Assembly: GCF_031877795.1 (NCBI RefSeq)
Contig: NC_133971.1
Coordinates: forward strand, 16,268,825-16,332,824
From: Strix aluco
Lineage: Eukaryota > Chordata > Aves > Strigiformes > Strigidae
Direction of reading: 5' to 3'
DNA length: 64,000 nt
Shown here: positions 10,801-23,600 of the stretch, in pieces
Layout: every line of letters begins with the position of its first letter
Numbering within the stretch: the stretch's first letter is position 1
Program-made: the position numbers and the translations under genes
Notes under the pieces: generated by a model
Told to the model about the DNA's origin: nothing
The model's database searches: none
What the model saw: only the letters and a program-made list of their open reading frames with translations

Positions 10801-13137
10801 ACCACTCACGCTGATGCTGTTGTACTCGTGGTGCTGTCTGTAGGGCCACACACTATTATCTCAGTCATGGGACTGAGCTGACTTAATGTTCCTCTTCCCC
10901 GACCAAAAGATTTTTTTTCTCAGAAGCCAGTTCAGCTCCCGAAGAACTGCTTAAGTATAAAAGAGGGAGTAGTGATGTGTCCTGTGCTGAAAGTGAGAAG
11001 CAGTAGTGGGGTGGGAATACTGAGTTATCTTACAGCTTCCTGCATCTACCTCTAATTGCTCCATGTTATACATCATAGCCTTACCTAAAGTACATTTCTA
11101 AGGTGTACTTTTATATGTCCTTTGCTATCATGTGAGATTTTCCTCCGCTTTTCCCATCCTGGCAAGACTTGGTTAAATCCTGTCTGCTAAGGTACCTAAG
11201 AAACCTGTTTCTCTGCTTGAACAGGTTTAAAAAAGAAGTATTTGTTCAAAATGCCTTGGACAAATGCCCTGATTCCTGCAAAAGTGGCAAGAGTTTAGCA
11301 AGACAGAGGTGGAAATCTTTCTGCAAGGACTCTGCCAGCAAAGATCTTTTTCCATTTGCCTACTGGAATAAATATTTATTCATTTAACAGTATACTTCGG
11401 AGTGGAGTGACTCTCCTTGACTAGACATAATGGATGACCATAAAAATTAATGCAGAACTGTTTGAAATCAGAGAACATCTGTGCTTGGCTGCAGCTCACA
11501 GATTCAGCAAAAAAGCATTCTTTATCAGTTAGTTTGTATATAGCAAAGATAAAATCTTGATTGTTTCCTCACATGTTATCCACAAACAATACGTGGTCTG
11601 CTTGTGGCGGTGTTTCTTTTTGGGAAGGATTTTTTTGGGTTTTAAGGTTGGGTTTTTTCTTTGGTTTTGTAATACAGCATCTGTGTGCTTCTTTGTGATT
11701 GCATGTGCTTAGCAATGTTTCCACTCCACTAAAAGTCTATGCATTATTCACTCATTAATGTATTATTTATTTATTACTCTCAAGGCAGAGTGCTGGGGGC
11801 TTTGCATTTACAGTGTATCAAGTGACAGCTAAGGCAACCCTACAACTATTTCTTGCCTGCCAACAGTTGCCCCACAGATAAAGCACAGGCTGAACTCTCA
11901 TGGATTTCCACTAGACTAATTCTGGTCTTCTTATTTCCACCACTTTTCAGCTGGCACAGCTCCAGCCTTTTGAAAAGCTCCTCATTATTCACATTAGTGT
12001 AAAAAAAAGAAGAACATGTCTAAAAGACTGAAAAATTCAGGCTCTGGGAGACTCAGTGAGGAGAGCTAATTCCAGCATCCAGGACCCTTCACAGGGAACA
12101 CAATGTCAGCAGCCTCCTCTTATTTAAATCAAAATGGCTTCAGTTTGAATTACACTCCTGGAAGTGGCATTGTTGTTTTTCTAAGGGAAAAAGGGTGTTC
12201 CTCAGATGACCAGATCCCAAATCAATTGCAGCAGCAGTAGTAAAATCAGCATATGAAATTTCAGGTAAAAATGAACCAGAAGCCTGTGTAGGTTGGGGAG
12301 TGCTGGGATCTTGACACTGGTTCATTGGGTTATGGCAGCACCACTTTTGGAGAGGCCTGGAGCCACCCTCTGCTCAAGACTTGTCCCACCAAAACACATG
12401 GCAGAGGTGAGCCGGCGTCTGGCTCAGGACACTTTGCTTACCCTTCTCATGAGACGTGTGGTACCCACGCAGTGGGTTTACTCACAAGTGAAGGATCTCA
12501 GTCTGCTTCTGGGCAATGACAGCTGAAACTCTCTCTGAGCATTATATTAATAGTGTCTTTCCTAATCCTTTTAATTAGTTCTTCTTCCTACTCCACCTGT
12601 AGGTCAGATTGGCAATTGCACTGTTTCAACAATTGGCCCTGTTTATTTTCTATAACCAGATTACTGTCAGTAAAATCCCTTGACATGGCCAGAGTTAATG
12701 TTTCCACATAGGGAGGAGGGTCCTGTGTCGTTGTGAACAGATATTTTTCCTTGGTTTCAACATTCATGTAACAATAACAATGCAAAGTAATATATTTAAT
12801 TACAGATGACTTCTTAGACAGATGTGTGCTCTTATCCACTTTTGTTACTTTCAGTTTATGGCCAGTCAATAGTTCTGATGTACTTTTGCCAAGTCAAGTC
12901 TGGAGTTTTTCCCTGGTAACTGGAGTTCGTGTGCCCATGTATTCTGGTCTCTAACAATTAGGTATTTCATATATATTTTAGCTCAGAAAACACAGTATGA
13001 CAGCCCTACCAAAGACTGGTGAGTTCACACTAGCAGCATAATACTGATATTGGTGTAACCCAAGACAATAGCAATATCCTACTGTTCTTTGGTCCTACTC
13101 CAACATCTTTACTAATAGCTAGTGACCTCTTTTTTTC
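7886..13137. other. Intergenic DNA, no gene recognised
   Basis: AT-rich unique-looking DNA. Open frames are short and scattered. A 12-bp inverted repeat (9270-9281 with 9300-9311, 18-base loop) sits in a locally CpG-bearing patch. No RNA gene or coding exon was recognised. Confidence 0.5.
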
Positions 13138-13162
13138 TTTTTTTTTTTTTTTTTTTTTTTTT
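13138..13162. repeat. T25 run (A25 on the minus strand)
   Basis: An uninterrupted run of 25 T on the plus strand. On the minus strand it is an A25 tract lying 17 bases downstream of an AATAAA hexamer at 13185-13180. That is the layout expected at the 3' end of a retroposed polyadenylated transcript. Confidence 0.9.
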
Positions 13163-14492
13163 CTGAACAGATTCACCATTTTATTCAAATTTTAAAAGCT
13201 CTAATTTTAGGTAAAAACTGAAAGGAGAAAGTCAAACTCCTCCTGCATAATGAGGATTGGGCTGCTGAGTAATTGTTCTCAAGGAGCCTGAGCTTATTTT
13301 CCATATAATTTTACTGGACAGTAACAAAGCAATAATTTCTGTAACTCCTTATGAACAGAATGGGAGGGAGGGAGGGAGAAACATACTCATAGACAGCAGT
13401 TCACCAGAGGCCCAGACCTGCTGGACAGGAAATAAACGTGGGAAAAATGTTCCTAACTGATATGTAATCCTACATACCAAGAGGATTTGCTTTCAGATAG
13501 TCTAGTTCTACCACCAATGCTGCAACGCTGTTTGTAGGCAGAATCTGGAGTTTGCAAAGGAGTCCTCGGGGAAGTGTGTGCAAAGGCAAGTCATGTAGCA
13601 AATATAAGACTCCACTTATGGCTTCACTTCCAGGACACTGGATAATGTGGGTTACTCTTAGTTTTATCAGATTCCTCATTCCTAGTCTCTGTAAAGTCCA
13701 CTCTGACTGCAAAGCAAAGAATGTTTTTATTTGAAGTCAAGAACCTCACGAGAGTCCTGGGGTTAAGTAGTTTGCAGTCTGTATGGACACACAACAAAAT
13801 TAAATATGTTATGATCACAACAAAATTAAATATGTTATGATACAACCTGTTGTAAAATGCACAGTTCAGAGCTATTGTAACCACTGACAAAATCACTGTT
13901 GTTCTGCAATAATTCAACTCTGTGCATTATCATGAAACTTTTTTAATTAAAGTGTCATTTGCCTGTGGGTGAATTGAGATTAGGTCTGTAGCCTAGACTG
14001 TATCTGATCAGAATTCAGCCAAACTATCTGGATATCCAGGACATTGTAAGTGGTTACAGAAGGCATTTCACACTTCATTCTTGTAGCTAACGATTCTTAA
14101 GTACCTACTTTTTTTCAGCATTGGACAGTGTGTTTGAGGAATACTTTCACAATTTTGCATTCTGTGACTGTAAGTGCCACAGTCTGACTTTTCTGAAGGA
14201 TAACAGAAGTTACTCGAGGATTGATAAGGCTGATACTGCTTTGTCTTCTGATTTTCAAAGCTGGAAACATTGCCTGGATTGATTAGTGTAGGCATTTCCA
14301 GATGTAGTTTGTTCAGGCATTACCAATGATGGCAGCAGCTGCAGCTTCTGCCTCTAGGTCTAATCCCATGGACAGCATCTGGCTTTCTGAGCAGAGGTCA
14401 TATAGCACTTTGAAGACGGCAGTGTAGTCAATAGTGGTACACGGATCACAGCTGGCAAATCTTTGGTTTGCATATTTCAACAACTGATGTGG
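13163..14492 (-). pseudogene. Candidate retrocopy or unassigned 3' terminal transcript region
   Basis: The minus strand ends in AATAAA (13185-13180), 17 bases, then A25, as in a reverse-transcribed mRNA. Upstream on the same strand are protein-like open stretches in more than one frame. One of 59 codons lies at 14492-14316 before a stop at 14315-14313; it contains CDPCTTIDYTAVFKVLYDLC and an alanine-rich end. A 75-codon frame lies at 14295-14068, and an 80-codon frame at 13712-13470. I do not recognise the family, and frames change between segments, as in a decayed copy. It could also be chance open frames beside an ordinary poly(T) tract, or terminal exons of a real gene. No 5' end or target duplication was found. 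Confidence 0.3.
13790..13841. repeat. Perfect 26-bp tandem duplication
   Basis: 13790-13815 and 13816-13841 are identical 26-base units beginning CACAACAAAATT. No third copy is present. This looks like a recent local duplication. Confidence 0.95.
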
Positions 14493-14638
14493 TCAAGCCC
14501 TTACTTGAAGCTCTATTCTCCTCTTTCAGGAAGTCTCTCCATAATTTGGCTTTTGGTGTCTTCCCAAGCTATTTTGCTCATACAACTTTAGTCTGCTATA
14601 GTAATACAAAACCATTACTGAAATCCTAATCAGACCAG

Positions 14639-14694
14639 TTAGGTCCACTCTGAGAGCAAGATGTGAAATGCATCTGCAGAAAGAGTGGATTCAC
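14639..14694 (-). other. Exon-like segment, pairs in phase with 15186-15285
   Basis: The minus strand shows a pyrimidine-rich run and AG ending at 14695, then 17 open codons (ESTLSADAFHILLSEWT) and TAA at 14641-14639. If spliced after the segment at 15186-15285, the phase fits and restores an arginine codon. The protein is not recognised. Chance is a serious alternative because short open stretches are common here. Confidence 0.2.
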
Positions 14695-14699
14695 CTGTA

Positions 14700-17600
14700 T
14701 ACTGTGAAAGAAAACATATAGAATGGTACGATTTTCAGCTCATCTTAATATTTTCAGGAAAGTCTACAAGGAACTTTAAGCCAATGTTTCTTTTCTCTGT
14801 TGTCAATGTAAAGTGTTATAAAAAAGTTCCAGAGATGACTAAATAGGATGGGAAGTGGTTCAGGTTAGATACCAATCTCACATTAGCCTAATATATCACG
14901 TGCGTAATTTTACAATTGCAATGGATTAAATAGTAATCATAGCCTAGTTGGCATCCTAGTGGAAAGCAAAGGATGTAGAGGATGCACATGATCTATTTTA
15001 ACATTTGATCTCAGGTAACACAGAGCTGGCTACCACAAAATGCCTCCTCCTCTTACGTTTGCATCCACAGCCTCTATGTACTTGTCTTGTCTCACACAAT
15101 ATATAGACGCATACACACAGAGTGCTCTGAATTAAGCATCACCTTTTTGTTAGTGTAATTGTGTCAGCCAGGATTATATACATACGCTTGCAAAATTCTT
15201 CAGAGAAATGCAGTCCTACAAGCTGAAGTTTCCTTTTTGCAGGATTATGTGCTCCAACCCAAGATTCCCTGCTGCCAAAGGTTTTCTAGAGATTAGGGTG
15301 AAGTTTCTGAAAGGTAGCTGTGAAGAATATGTGTAAATCCTCTCCCACACTCCCTTTTGGATTGTTATCTTCTGCATAAAAGAGGTTTATTTCTTCCCAG
15401 AAGGAGAGTAGGAGACAAGCATAAAAGCTTCATCTCCACTAGAGGACGAGAGCAGTGCTACCAATTCCCTTCAATGCAGGTAGATGAGGGTGTACATCTA
15501 AGGAGACCTAAAATACAGAGTAGTACTTCTGTTGGTTGTACTTAATAAACAGAGAAAGTCTTTTCTTTGCTGTACCATATAAAAACTCTAGTTGCTAAAA
15601 GACAGTTGCAAATCATACATGTTCTTGGTTGTAGGGTTTTGTAAACAGTGTTCTTGCATGAGCTGAAAAATGCTTCAATTCACATGTAGCTTAACTTTTC
15701 CCTACTAGCGACACAGCTGAAGAGGCCTGTGTATTTTGTTTAGTCCATCATCTGTTTGGAATAACCTGTGTTTGGAAATGTATTTCCTATCCAGTTATGG
15801 AGATGGCAGAATATAAATAACTCAGCAGTTTTTCGTTATTTTAAAGCTACCACATCCGATCTGTTGAAGCTTTTCAGAGGCCTTTAGCGCATAAATACAA
15901 TGAAGAACTAATGCTGCAGTGCTGCTTCAGTTTTTGGGGTTTTTTTTTTTGGTGAATACCAAGTTCTTATGGAACCATAGTTTATTGTATAAATTCCCAT
16001 TGGCCTTTCGGATGCATGGATCATCATACCTTGCAGCAAAAGGCTTTTCATTTAGAGTTAGATTAGACTCTTTTGGTGATAACATACCCCTGCAGTGCAG
16101 TTATGTAGTGAAAGGGCAGATGTCTATTTTGTGCAATTATGTACTATAAAAATATGAATCCCAGATGGTTAACAAGAACTTTGTCTCTTGCAACCATAGC
16201 AACTTTTACTCTGTCTTTTTTTATGGTCATTTACATTTCTTTAACTTTACTAACTTGTTCCATGTTTTCTTTTAATACATGTTCAACCTCTGTTACAGGC
16301 ACTAAAGATGAGATAGATAGAGAGCCTTTATAAAGAACTAATTAAGGTAAAACATCTGTTTTCAGTATTTTGTGGGTAGTGATGTATGATGTTCTGGCTA
16401 TCATCACACCTGATATGTATTCATTGCAGAGAACAAATCTTTATTTGAATATAGTGGAGCAAAAAATGCCCCTTTATTAATCTGATGTACACTAAATAAC
16501 TTTGCATTTGTTACATGGATGATAAATATTTGGCAGATAAATTTATAAACACTTCCACGTTTTATAGATTTATACTGTACACAGTCATCCTACACAGAGC
16601 ATGCCCTTTCACAAGTATACAGACAGCTTTCCTCAGGGGACTTCATCAACACACTTGGTCAAACATTTTGGAAGTTGGCAATCTGATACAGAGGCGCATA
16701 CTGGAAAGATGAGTTCACAATTGTGCCAGCCGGACTTGAAATGAAAAATTCAGAACTCCAAAAGAGAGAATTTATCAAGGCACACACATGCAAACACATA
16801 TATACAATAGTGATGACTGTAACTTGCTTTACAGGAGATCATACACAGCAGTAAAGAAAACAAAGAAAGAAAGAAACAGAGAGGTCAGGACCATTGCCAA
16901 GATCTTGTTGGAGATTAGCCGATCTGTAAGTAAACATGAATAAACGGGAATTTGACTTCAAAGTAGCTCATTACCGTATATACAATATGTACATGTTTCC
17001 TCGCATTAAAAAATGGAGACTGTCAGAAATGGTTATGATTTCCTTGACAACATATGCACACTAACACACCTGCACTTTTGTACTTTAAAGACAGTTTGAA
17101 AAATTGAAAAATTGAAAAAACTGTCCCAGTTGTCTCAGAGCAGTTGGCAATTTGAGTGGAAGTTTAGTAGGAGAACCTGGGAGCAGAAAACAGCTCACAA
17201 AAAACTAGGAAAGAACACGTTTCCTTCTGTGGCTCAACATCAGAAAATGCTGACAAGTTTTTAAGAAAATCGGTAACATGACAATGACAATAATTTACAG
17301 TGAAGGCAAAGACGTCTACTTTCAGTACCTTGTCCTTGATGCCTGACTTCTGTGTGCCATTACACTGCAAAGGAAATGGACCACTTAAAAAAACCTATCT
17401 GATTATGTATAGTACATTGTTGTATGTATTTGAGGCCAAGTTTGAGATACAATTTAGTTGTCACAATGTTATGAAGCTGAGCCTAACACAGCAATTTTTT
17501 TGAAAGCTTTAATTGGGATTTTTAATACAATATTCTGTAGAAAATGGTTAAAATAAGCTGTCAGTTGATTTATTAGGCTTCCAGCACTGAATGCTATTAA

Positions 17601-20600
17601 AAATCCTTTTACTGTTTGGGAAACGTTACATTCATAGGAAAAAGCCAGGCTAAAATTATTCATGTTAAAAATAAAGGATAAAATAACACATTTTTCTCAC
17701 AAGAGCAATTCCAGCATGACAGTATACACAATCATGTATTTAACAGTTTTGAAAGAGAAAGCTAAGATCCCGATCCTGCAAATTGCTTCATTGATTTAAA
17801 CAGGGATCAGTTTATACACAAAATACTAGTTTCATTTAATACTTTGTAGCATCCTAAACTACTAGGAAGACAATAAATACAGTTAGTAGCAGATTGGTGT
17901 ATTTTTTAAAACTCTAAAGCTAGCTTCCCTACAATGTTAATTTCATGCCTGCTCTCATTTTTGTTGCAAATGTCAGTAAAAACTTTAATTTCACTAGTTA
18001 AGCACTAGTGATACCAGTCACTGTATCAGAAGGAATCTGTGGCAGGAAGAAACAGCAAAGAGCTGTAAGGTTTGTCCAAAAGAGATGTTGGGAGACTGTG
18101 CTTTGTAAGCTGGTCTCTAAATTTTAATATTTTCCTTTTCCTTCTAAACTATCGGTTTTAATCTATTTTAACAGATTTCCAAATAGAAGGTACTAAAACC
18201 TATATGCTACAGTGTCACTCAGTGAGTATGCTTCTCTTTTGGAAAGACCCACTGCTTCCCAAAAGTACTATCATGAGAGCATTGCTACCCTTTCATAGTT
18301 TCCTCCCAAAGGTTTGGTATAGACTGGTATTCAGTTTATGAAGACACAGAACATATGGGGAAAAAAAAAAAGAATCGTAAGCTGCTTGGGTTTGTTTCTT
18401 TGTTTGTTTTGATCTTAGTGTAGAGTTGGCTTTCCTATAGCAAATATACATGGTTAAGTCCTGTGGAAGGAATATGCTCTTCCTTCTGCTGCTTTCTCAG
18501 TTTTGTAGAATGCATGCATGTCCCCCACCAGAGAAAGCACACTGCAAAGAGTGAACATCCTGCGAAGAGGGAAGGAGAAATGTAGCAGCTGCCAGAGCTT
18601 TTGAAATTGCTCTCTCCACCCTCACTGCTCTGTGTGCATGTGCTGCTATTTTCACACTGTATTTGCTTGAATTATAGCTGCAATTACTTTATACAACACT
18701 AATTACTGTAGAAGATCTTCGTGGGAGTTAATCATTAATTGAAAGACACCCTGGCAATGGCTCTGTTTCAGGTTGTTCAAAGATTGCTGATAAGAACAGT
18801 AGCAAACAGTTGTTTAGCCACATTAATAGAGTGACAGCAGCTATGTATGCAGAAACAATGAAAAACATACAATACAGAAAGACATAGACATTTTCTCATA
18901 CATTACACAGAAGTTAACATGTTGAGATCCCCATGGAACTTTTTGAAGGACTTTTAGTTGAATAAGTCAAAATTCACAGCTTTTAGGATTTTATGTATCT
19001 GAGAGTGCTGTGTCTCCTAGTCACTGGAACATGACCAGTGCCTTTGCATGATGTGCTGTTTTGCTGTTTGGCACAGTGTGGTGGTATTTGGGAAGGCTAC
19101 AGTGAAGTGAGAGCTCATTTTTCAGACCACTTCCGGAGTTCCCTTTCAATGATCAAAACCTAATGGCCAGCTAAGATGAAACTTGGCATCCTAACAATTT
19201 TGCACATGAACAAGTAAAGGGTTCTGCATAAGGAGCAGAACAGGTTGTTATCTGTGTTCAAAGCATAATGCAAAATGCAGAAGGTAACTATGTCCCCAAG
19301 AATGATATGAGAATATGGTTTGTAAGGCTTACATCTACCTATGTTATAGGGAGGGGTGTGTGTATATATGTGTGTATACTCACCCACAAGTGTTTCTCTA
19401 TGTGTATTCCCTTCTAACTGTAGAATACTTCTTTCCAATATACAGTATTATATAACTGCAGGCTAGAATTTAAGGAAAACAGCTGACAAAAATAAAAGTA
19501 ATTGAACCCTAGGCTTTGAAATCTTACTCTTCATAGTTTGCATTTAATTTGATTCCATTTTATTTTTTTTTCCTGAACCTCTTCTTTTGAAGGATCACCT
19601 TTTCACTGGGTAAGACAGGTCTACATGAGATTCACAAATTACTTTTACCACATAGCCAGTGTGGGATAGGCATATATTTACAAGGCAGACATTAAGAGGA
19701 TAGAAGACATGTCTTATAGCTTATAAAACATGCAGTATTATCAGAGAGAAATGTTAGGTGAAAACTCTAGCTCTAGACAACAGATGAAACCAGAACACAC
19801 AAGACATTGGACTCTTGCTGAGTATTGTGCTTGCGATGAGTTATGAGTGCTGTCCATAGCAGCAAGTAGATTCAACTTACTTGGTCAGGACTACTGGTGA
19901 AAACTGAGTGTCAGGTGGTAGATGTCCAAAATTAGAAAGTAGGAGGCTGAGCAAAAAAACCAGATCCTTAGGATCCAAGCAAAATGAACTTAGGTGGCTA
20001 GCTGTGGAGAGAGTGATGAAAGCCAGCCTGCCAGCAATTTCTCTCTCTCACTTCCAGACTGATGTATCTGGCTACAGCTCAGAAATGTGGATGGCCAGAG
20101 TAGGGCAAGATTTCTACAAATCTTCTCAGTAATGTGGCGTTAAAATGCATATTGATGCATACCCTGGGTGGAAGGACAATACTTTTGTGTCAGGTCATCC
20201 TCATACAAATACCTTTGTTGTTAAGTAATCTCCAATCTTTGGTTATTGGACTGTGTACTGGTCAGAAGCAAGCAATATGTTTCAGACATTTGTCAAGCAG
20301 GGAAGATTGTTTATCACAGAAAGCAATTATACCTGCATTTTTCCCCATTTTTTTCCTAAGTATTTTGGTCCTAGTAAATGTAGCTTGTGTGTATGTTGTG
20401 GGAAGAGACTGCCAAAAATTACTGATTTATTCACTTTTAATTGGACAGAATGTACTCCAAGGGCTAGAATGCATGGCTACATATTACAGGCCATCATCTT
20501 TGAAGATAATTCAACCTACTATCAAACAAAAAAAGTAAATAAATCAGGCCCATTTTGTCTTTTTCTTGCTTCTGACATGTTAAGTCACTGCATCAAAGAA

Positions 20601-23600
20601 AGGTCCTGAATGTGGATGAAGTTCTATATAATACTTTTACACATCTATATAGGACTCAATATTGAAGGATCCTTCTTCCTTTGAAGGAAGAAGTAGGGTA
20701 TTTGCCACTGCATCGGAAATAAAGAATGTGGATATCAATAACAGATCCAATAATATTTTGCATCACTTGGTTGAAATTATCAATGTTAGAAGAAAGCAAA
20801 TGAAGTTGATTTCAGCATATGGACTGGTTGTAGACTGGATGAGGTTAAGTGAAGGTGAGTGAGATCTGCAAGTAGCATTATAAATTGGTGCCTTCTATTT
20901 AATTCAGGTTCTGAACTGAGTACCAGATTTCCTGGCTAACATGTCTCTGCTAATTCCACATCACTGCCTGGTCCCTGTCTTGCCTCCAAAGTGCAGGCAA
21001 AAGTTTGTCTTTTCATGCTGTGTTTCCTGAACTAGTAGCATTGGAAAGTTCTAATTCAGGCAAATACCTAATATTTAACAGTAAGTTTAATGAACAAGAA
21101 GGCAGGAAATACAGAGGCAAAGAAGTCTTTCCCACATGTTTTCTTCTGGAATATGATTACTGAACATGTGTTTTCTTTCAAGACTCCAGAGAAATTGAAG
21201 CATTTCTGTTCCCATTTCTTGTGTCTTTGACCCCCTGAGTGCAAGGATTCATTTTTTAACGTTGTGATTGAAATTTCAATTGCATTTCCATGTTATTGAA
21301 CAGGAAACATGCCTTGTAGGTTGTATTAGCATGATATCATTTTGTTTAGGTAAAGAGGTGTGACTGGATGTAAACATCTTTCTCTGACTAATGAAGATTG
21401 TTTTAAAACTCACAATAGAGAAGAGAGCTAAAGCCCAGCATGCAGTGGCTGTCCATATGAGGGACTGAGGACTGTATTATATTGCTAAGAATTGGAATCA
21501 GCAATTGTGCCTCAAGAGCAGTTACACAAAGATAAGACTCCATAGTGGTAGAAAAAGAAAACAAGAACAGAGAATAATATTTCCTACAAATGGAGCTGAA
21601 GACTAGAAGATTCAACTGTATCTGTACCCACAACAGAAGGAGACCAAGAAGGGCCATTCTGAGAGGATGCCCCTCCTTGTATTAGTTCAGCCTTCTGGAT
21701 ATACAGAGAAACATGGAGTCTCTCTGCCTCAGAAGGGTAAGATTGTCTGAAGGACTTCTGAGCTCACTTTCCATCTTGGTTTAAAAAAGGATGGCCAAAT
21801 TGCAAAAGATATGTGGCAAACCTTCTTATGAAATGTTACTATGAAGTCAGAAGCAAGTGAGAGTATGAGCAATGAATTGTAGCTTTCTTTAAGGTTGGAC
21901 CTTTGGTAAGAAAAGCAATTTGAGATGGAATGAATGGAATGGCATGAAGAGAAAGAGAGTAGAACTTGAGTTATCAGTCTTATTTTGCCCCGGTTTTCTA
22001 AGATGATGAACAAAGAGTAGAATATGGGAGCCATCAGGAAGGAGGGCTAACACTTTTACACCTGTGTCAAAGTTTTGTAGTATACACCTCTGGAAGGACA
22101 CTGGCTAAAATCAAGCACAGAGGACGAAGGCTTCCCAACATATAATTCATTAGAAATTCCCTTCAGCACTCCAGAAACCATGAGCACCTAATCCTGGTTC
22201 CCTTGCTAGGAATCCATACTCAGCAATCAATGCAATGCATGCCAATTGTTGTAGTACATGCTTCCAACCAAGGTGTTAACATGAATATCGCCAATCTGGT
22301 TAAAATGTACAAACGAAATGAATAAGATGCTTTCAAGAAATATGAGTCTGCTAATTCAAGCTCTACTATCAGAAAACCTGTAAGGAGTAAAACTAATTAA
22401 AATAAAATTTCTTTGTGAAAAATGAAAATGTGGTCTCTCTTGTGGACAGTTTTCAAATTTTAAAGTCATTGACTGTCACAGTTAATATGATTCTAAATGC
22501 TGTCAGTCTTCCTCTGTCTTCAGGGGCCATTGTACTTTTTGTCATCGCTGTCGTTGGGATGAGTCTTTCAGCTTTACAGGAGAGGAGCACTAGGCCTGAT
22601 ATCCTTCTTCAATTAAGACTTAAAGGAGGTTCTAATTAGTGGTCAGTCAGTTCAGTGACCAAGACAAACAAATAAGCAGGTTTTTTATATACGTTTGATA
22701 GCTCTGATACACAAATGCTTTCAAGCTTGGTTCTCTCTGTGTGCATCAGCAATCTAACCAGGCCACTAAGTGATTCTTTGTGTAAGATATAAGTGAATAG
22801 ACATAGAAAGGAAGTGCAATTCCTACTGTCCAATATTTATTACCTGAGACAGTTTTGGAAGCTGCAAAAAAAGAAAGATTTGCTAAATACCAGCCAGATC
22901 ACTTTAGTTTATAACATAAGTAACATTTGTGTCCGGATGTCCATAGATTAAGTATTTCTGTTCCAGCCTATGGATTGTACCTATCTAATCAAGTATTTAT
23001 AGCTTGAAATTGCATTAACTTCTTTTGTCTTCATGAGAAAAATCTTTACTGCACTCATTCCCAAACAATTGATTGTTCAAACAGCTTTGATGCTGGCTTG
23101 CACGCTAGTTCAAATCTGTTGAGCCAACCATCTCAGTGGCTAGGGAAATTCTAGCTTTAAGTTTTGTTTAATATGTTGGAAATGTTAGTGGATTTTTTTC
23201 TTTGTTCATCTCTTCCATTTGCTTTTTCTCCCCTTTCCTACCCACTATTCTTTTTTTCCTTTTCCTACCTTGGAACATTCACTCTAATTCTGGACTTTGT
23301 AAGGTCCATGTAGTTGAGAATTTTGTTCATCTTTACTAATTCCTGTTGTTGCTGTATTCCACTTCATACAGATTTAATCGCATACTTATGACATAGACAG
23401 GACATACGATAAGAACCAGCATTGAAATCATCATAGTTTTACATGTAATGAGATTTTAGTGTGTTAACCTTGAACTGTAGCCCTCAAAAGCTGGACCTTA
23501 TTTTTCTGTGGCCCATTTTCTCCACACTGATCAGGCGGCATGAATTGATGGATCTGGATGTTTTTCAGAATTACATACAGAGATGGACACAATATACTAC

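Noticed and set aside
15838..15915. A protein-like minus-strand stretch of about 25 codons near 15.9 kb
   Set aside because: It lacks a clear donor, and its phase could not be tied to the exon-like segments downstream. Reading peptides into AT-rich DNA is too easy to support it.
17098..17125. Three tandem TTGAAAAA units flanked by ACAGTTT and AAACTGT
   Set aside because: Short and A-rich; such repeats are expected by chance in this composition.
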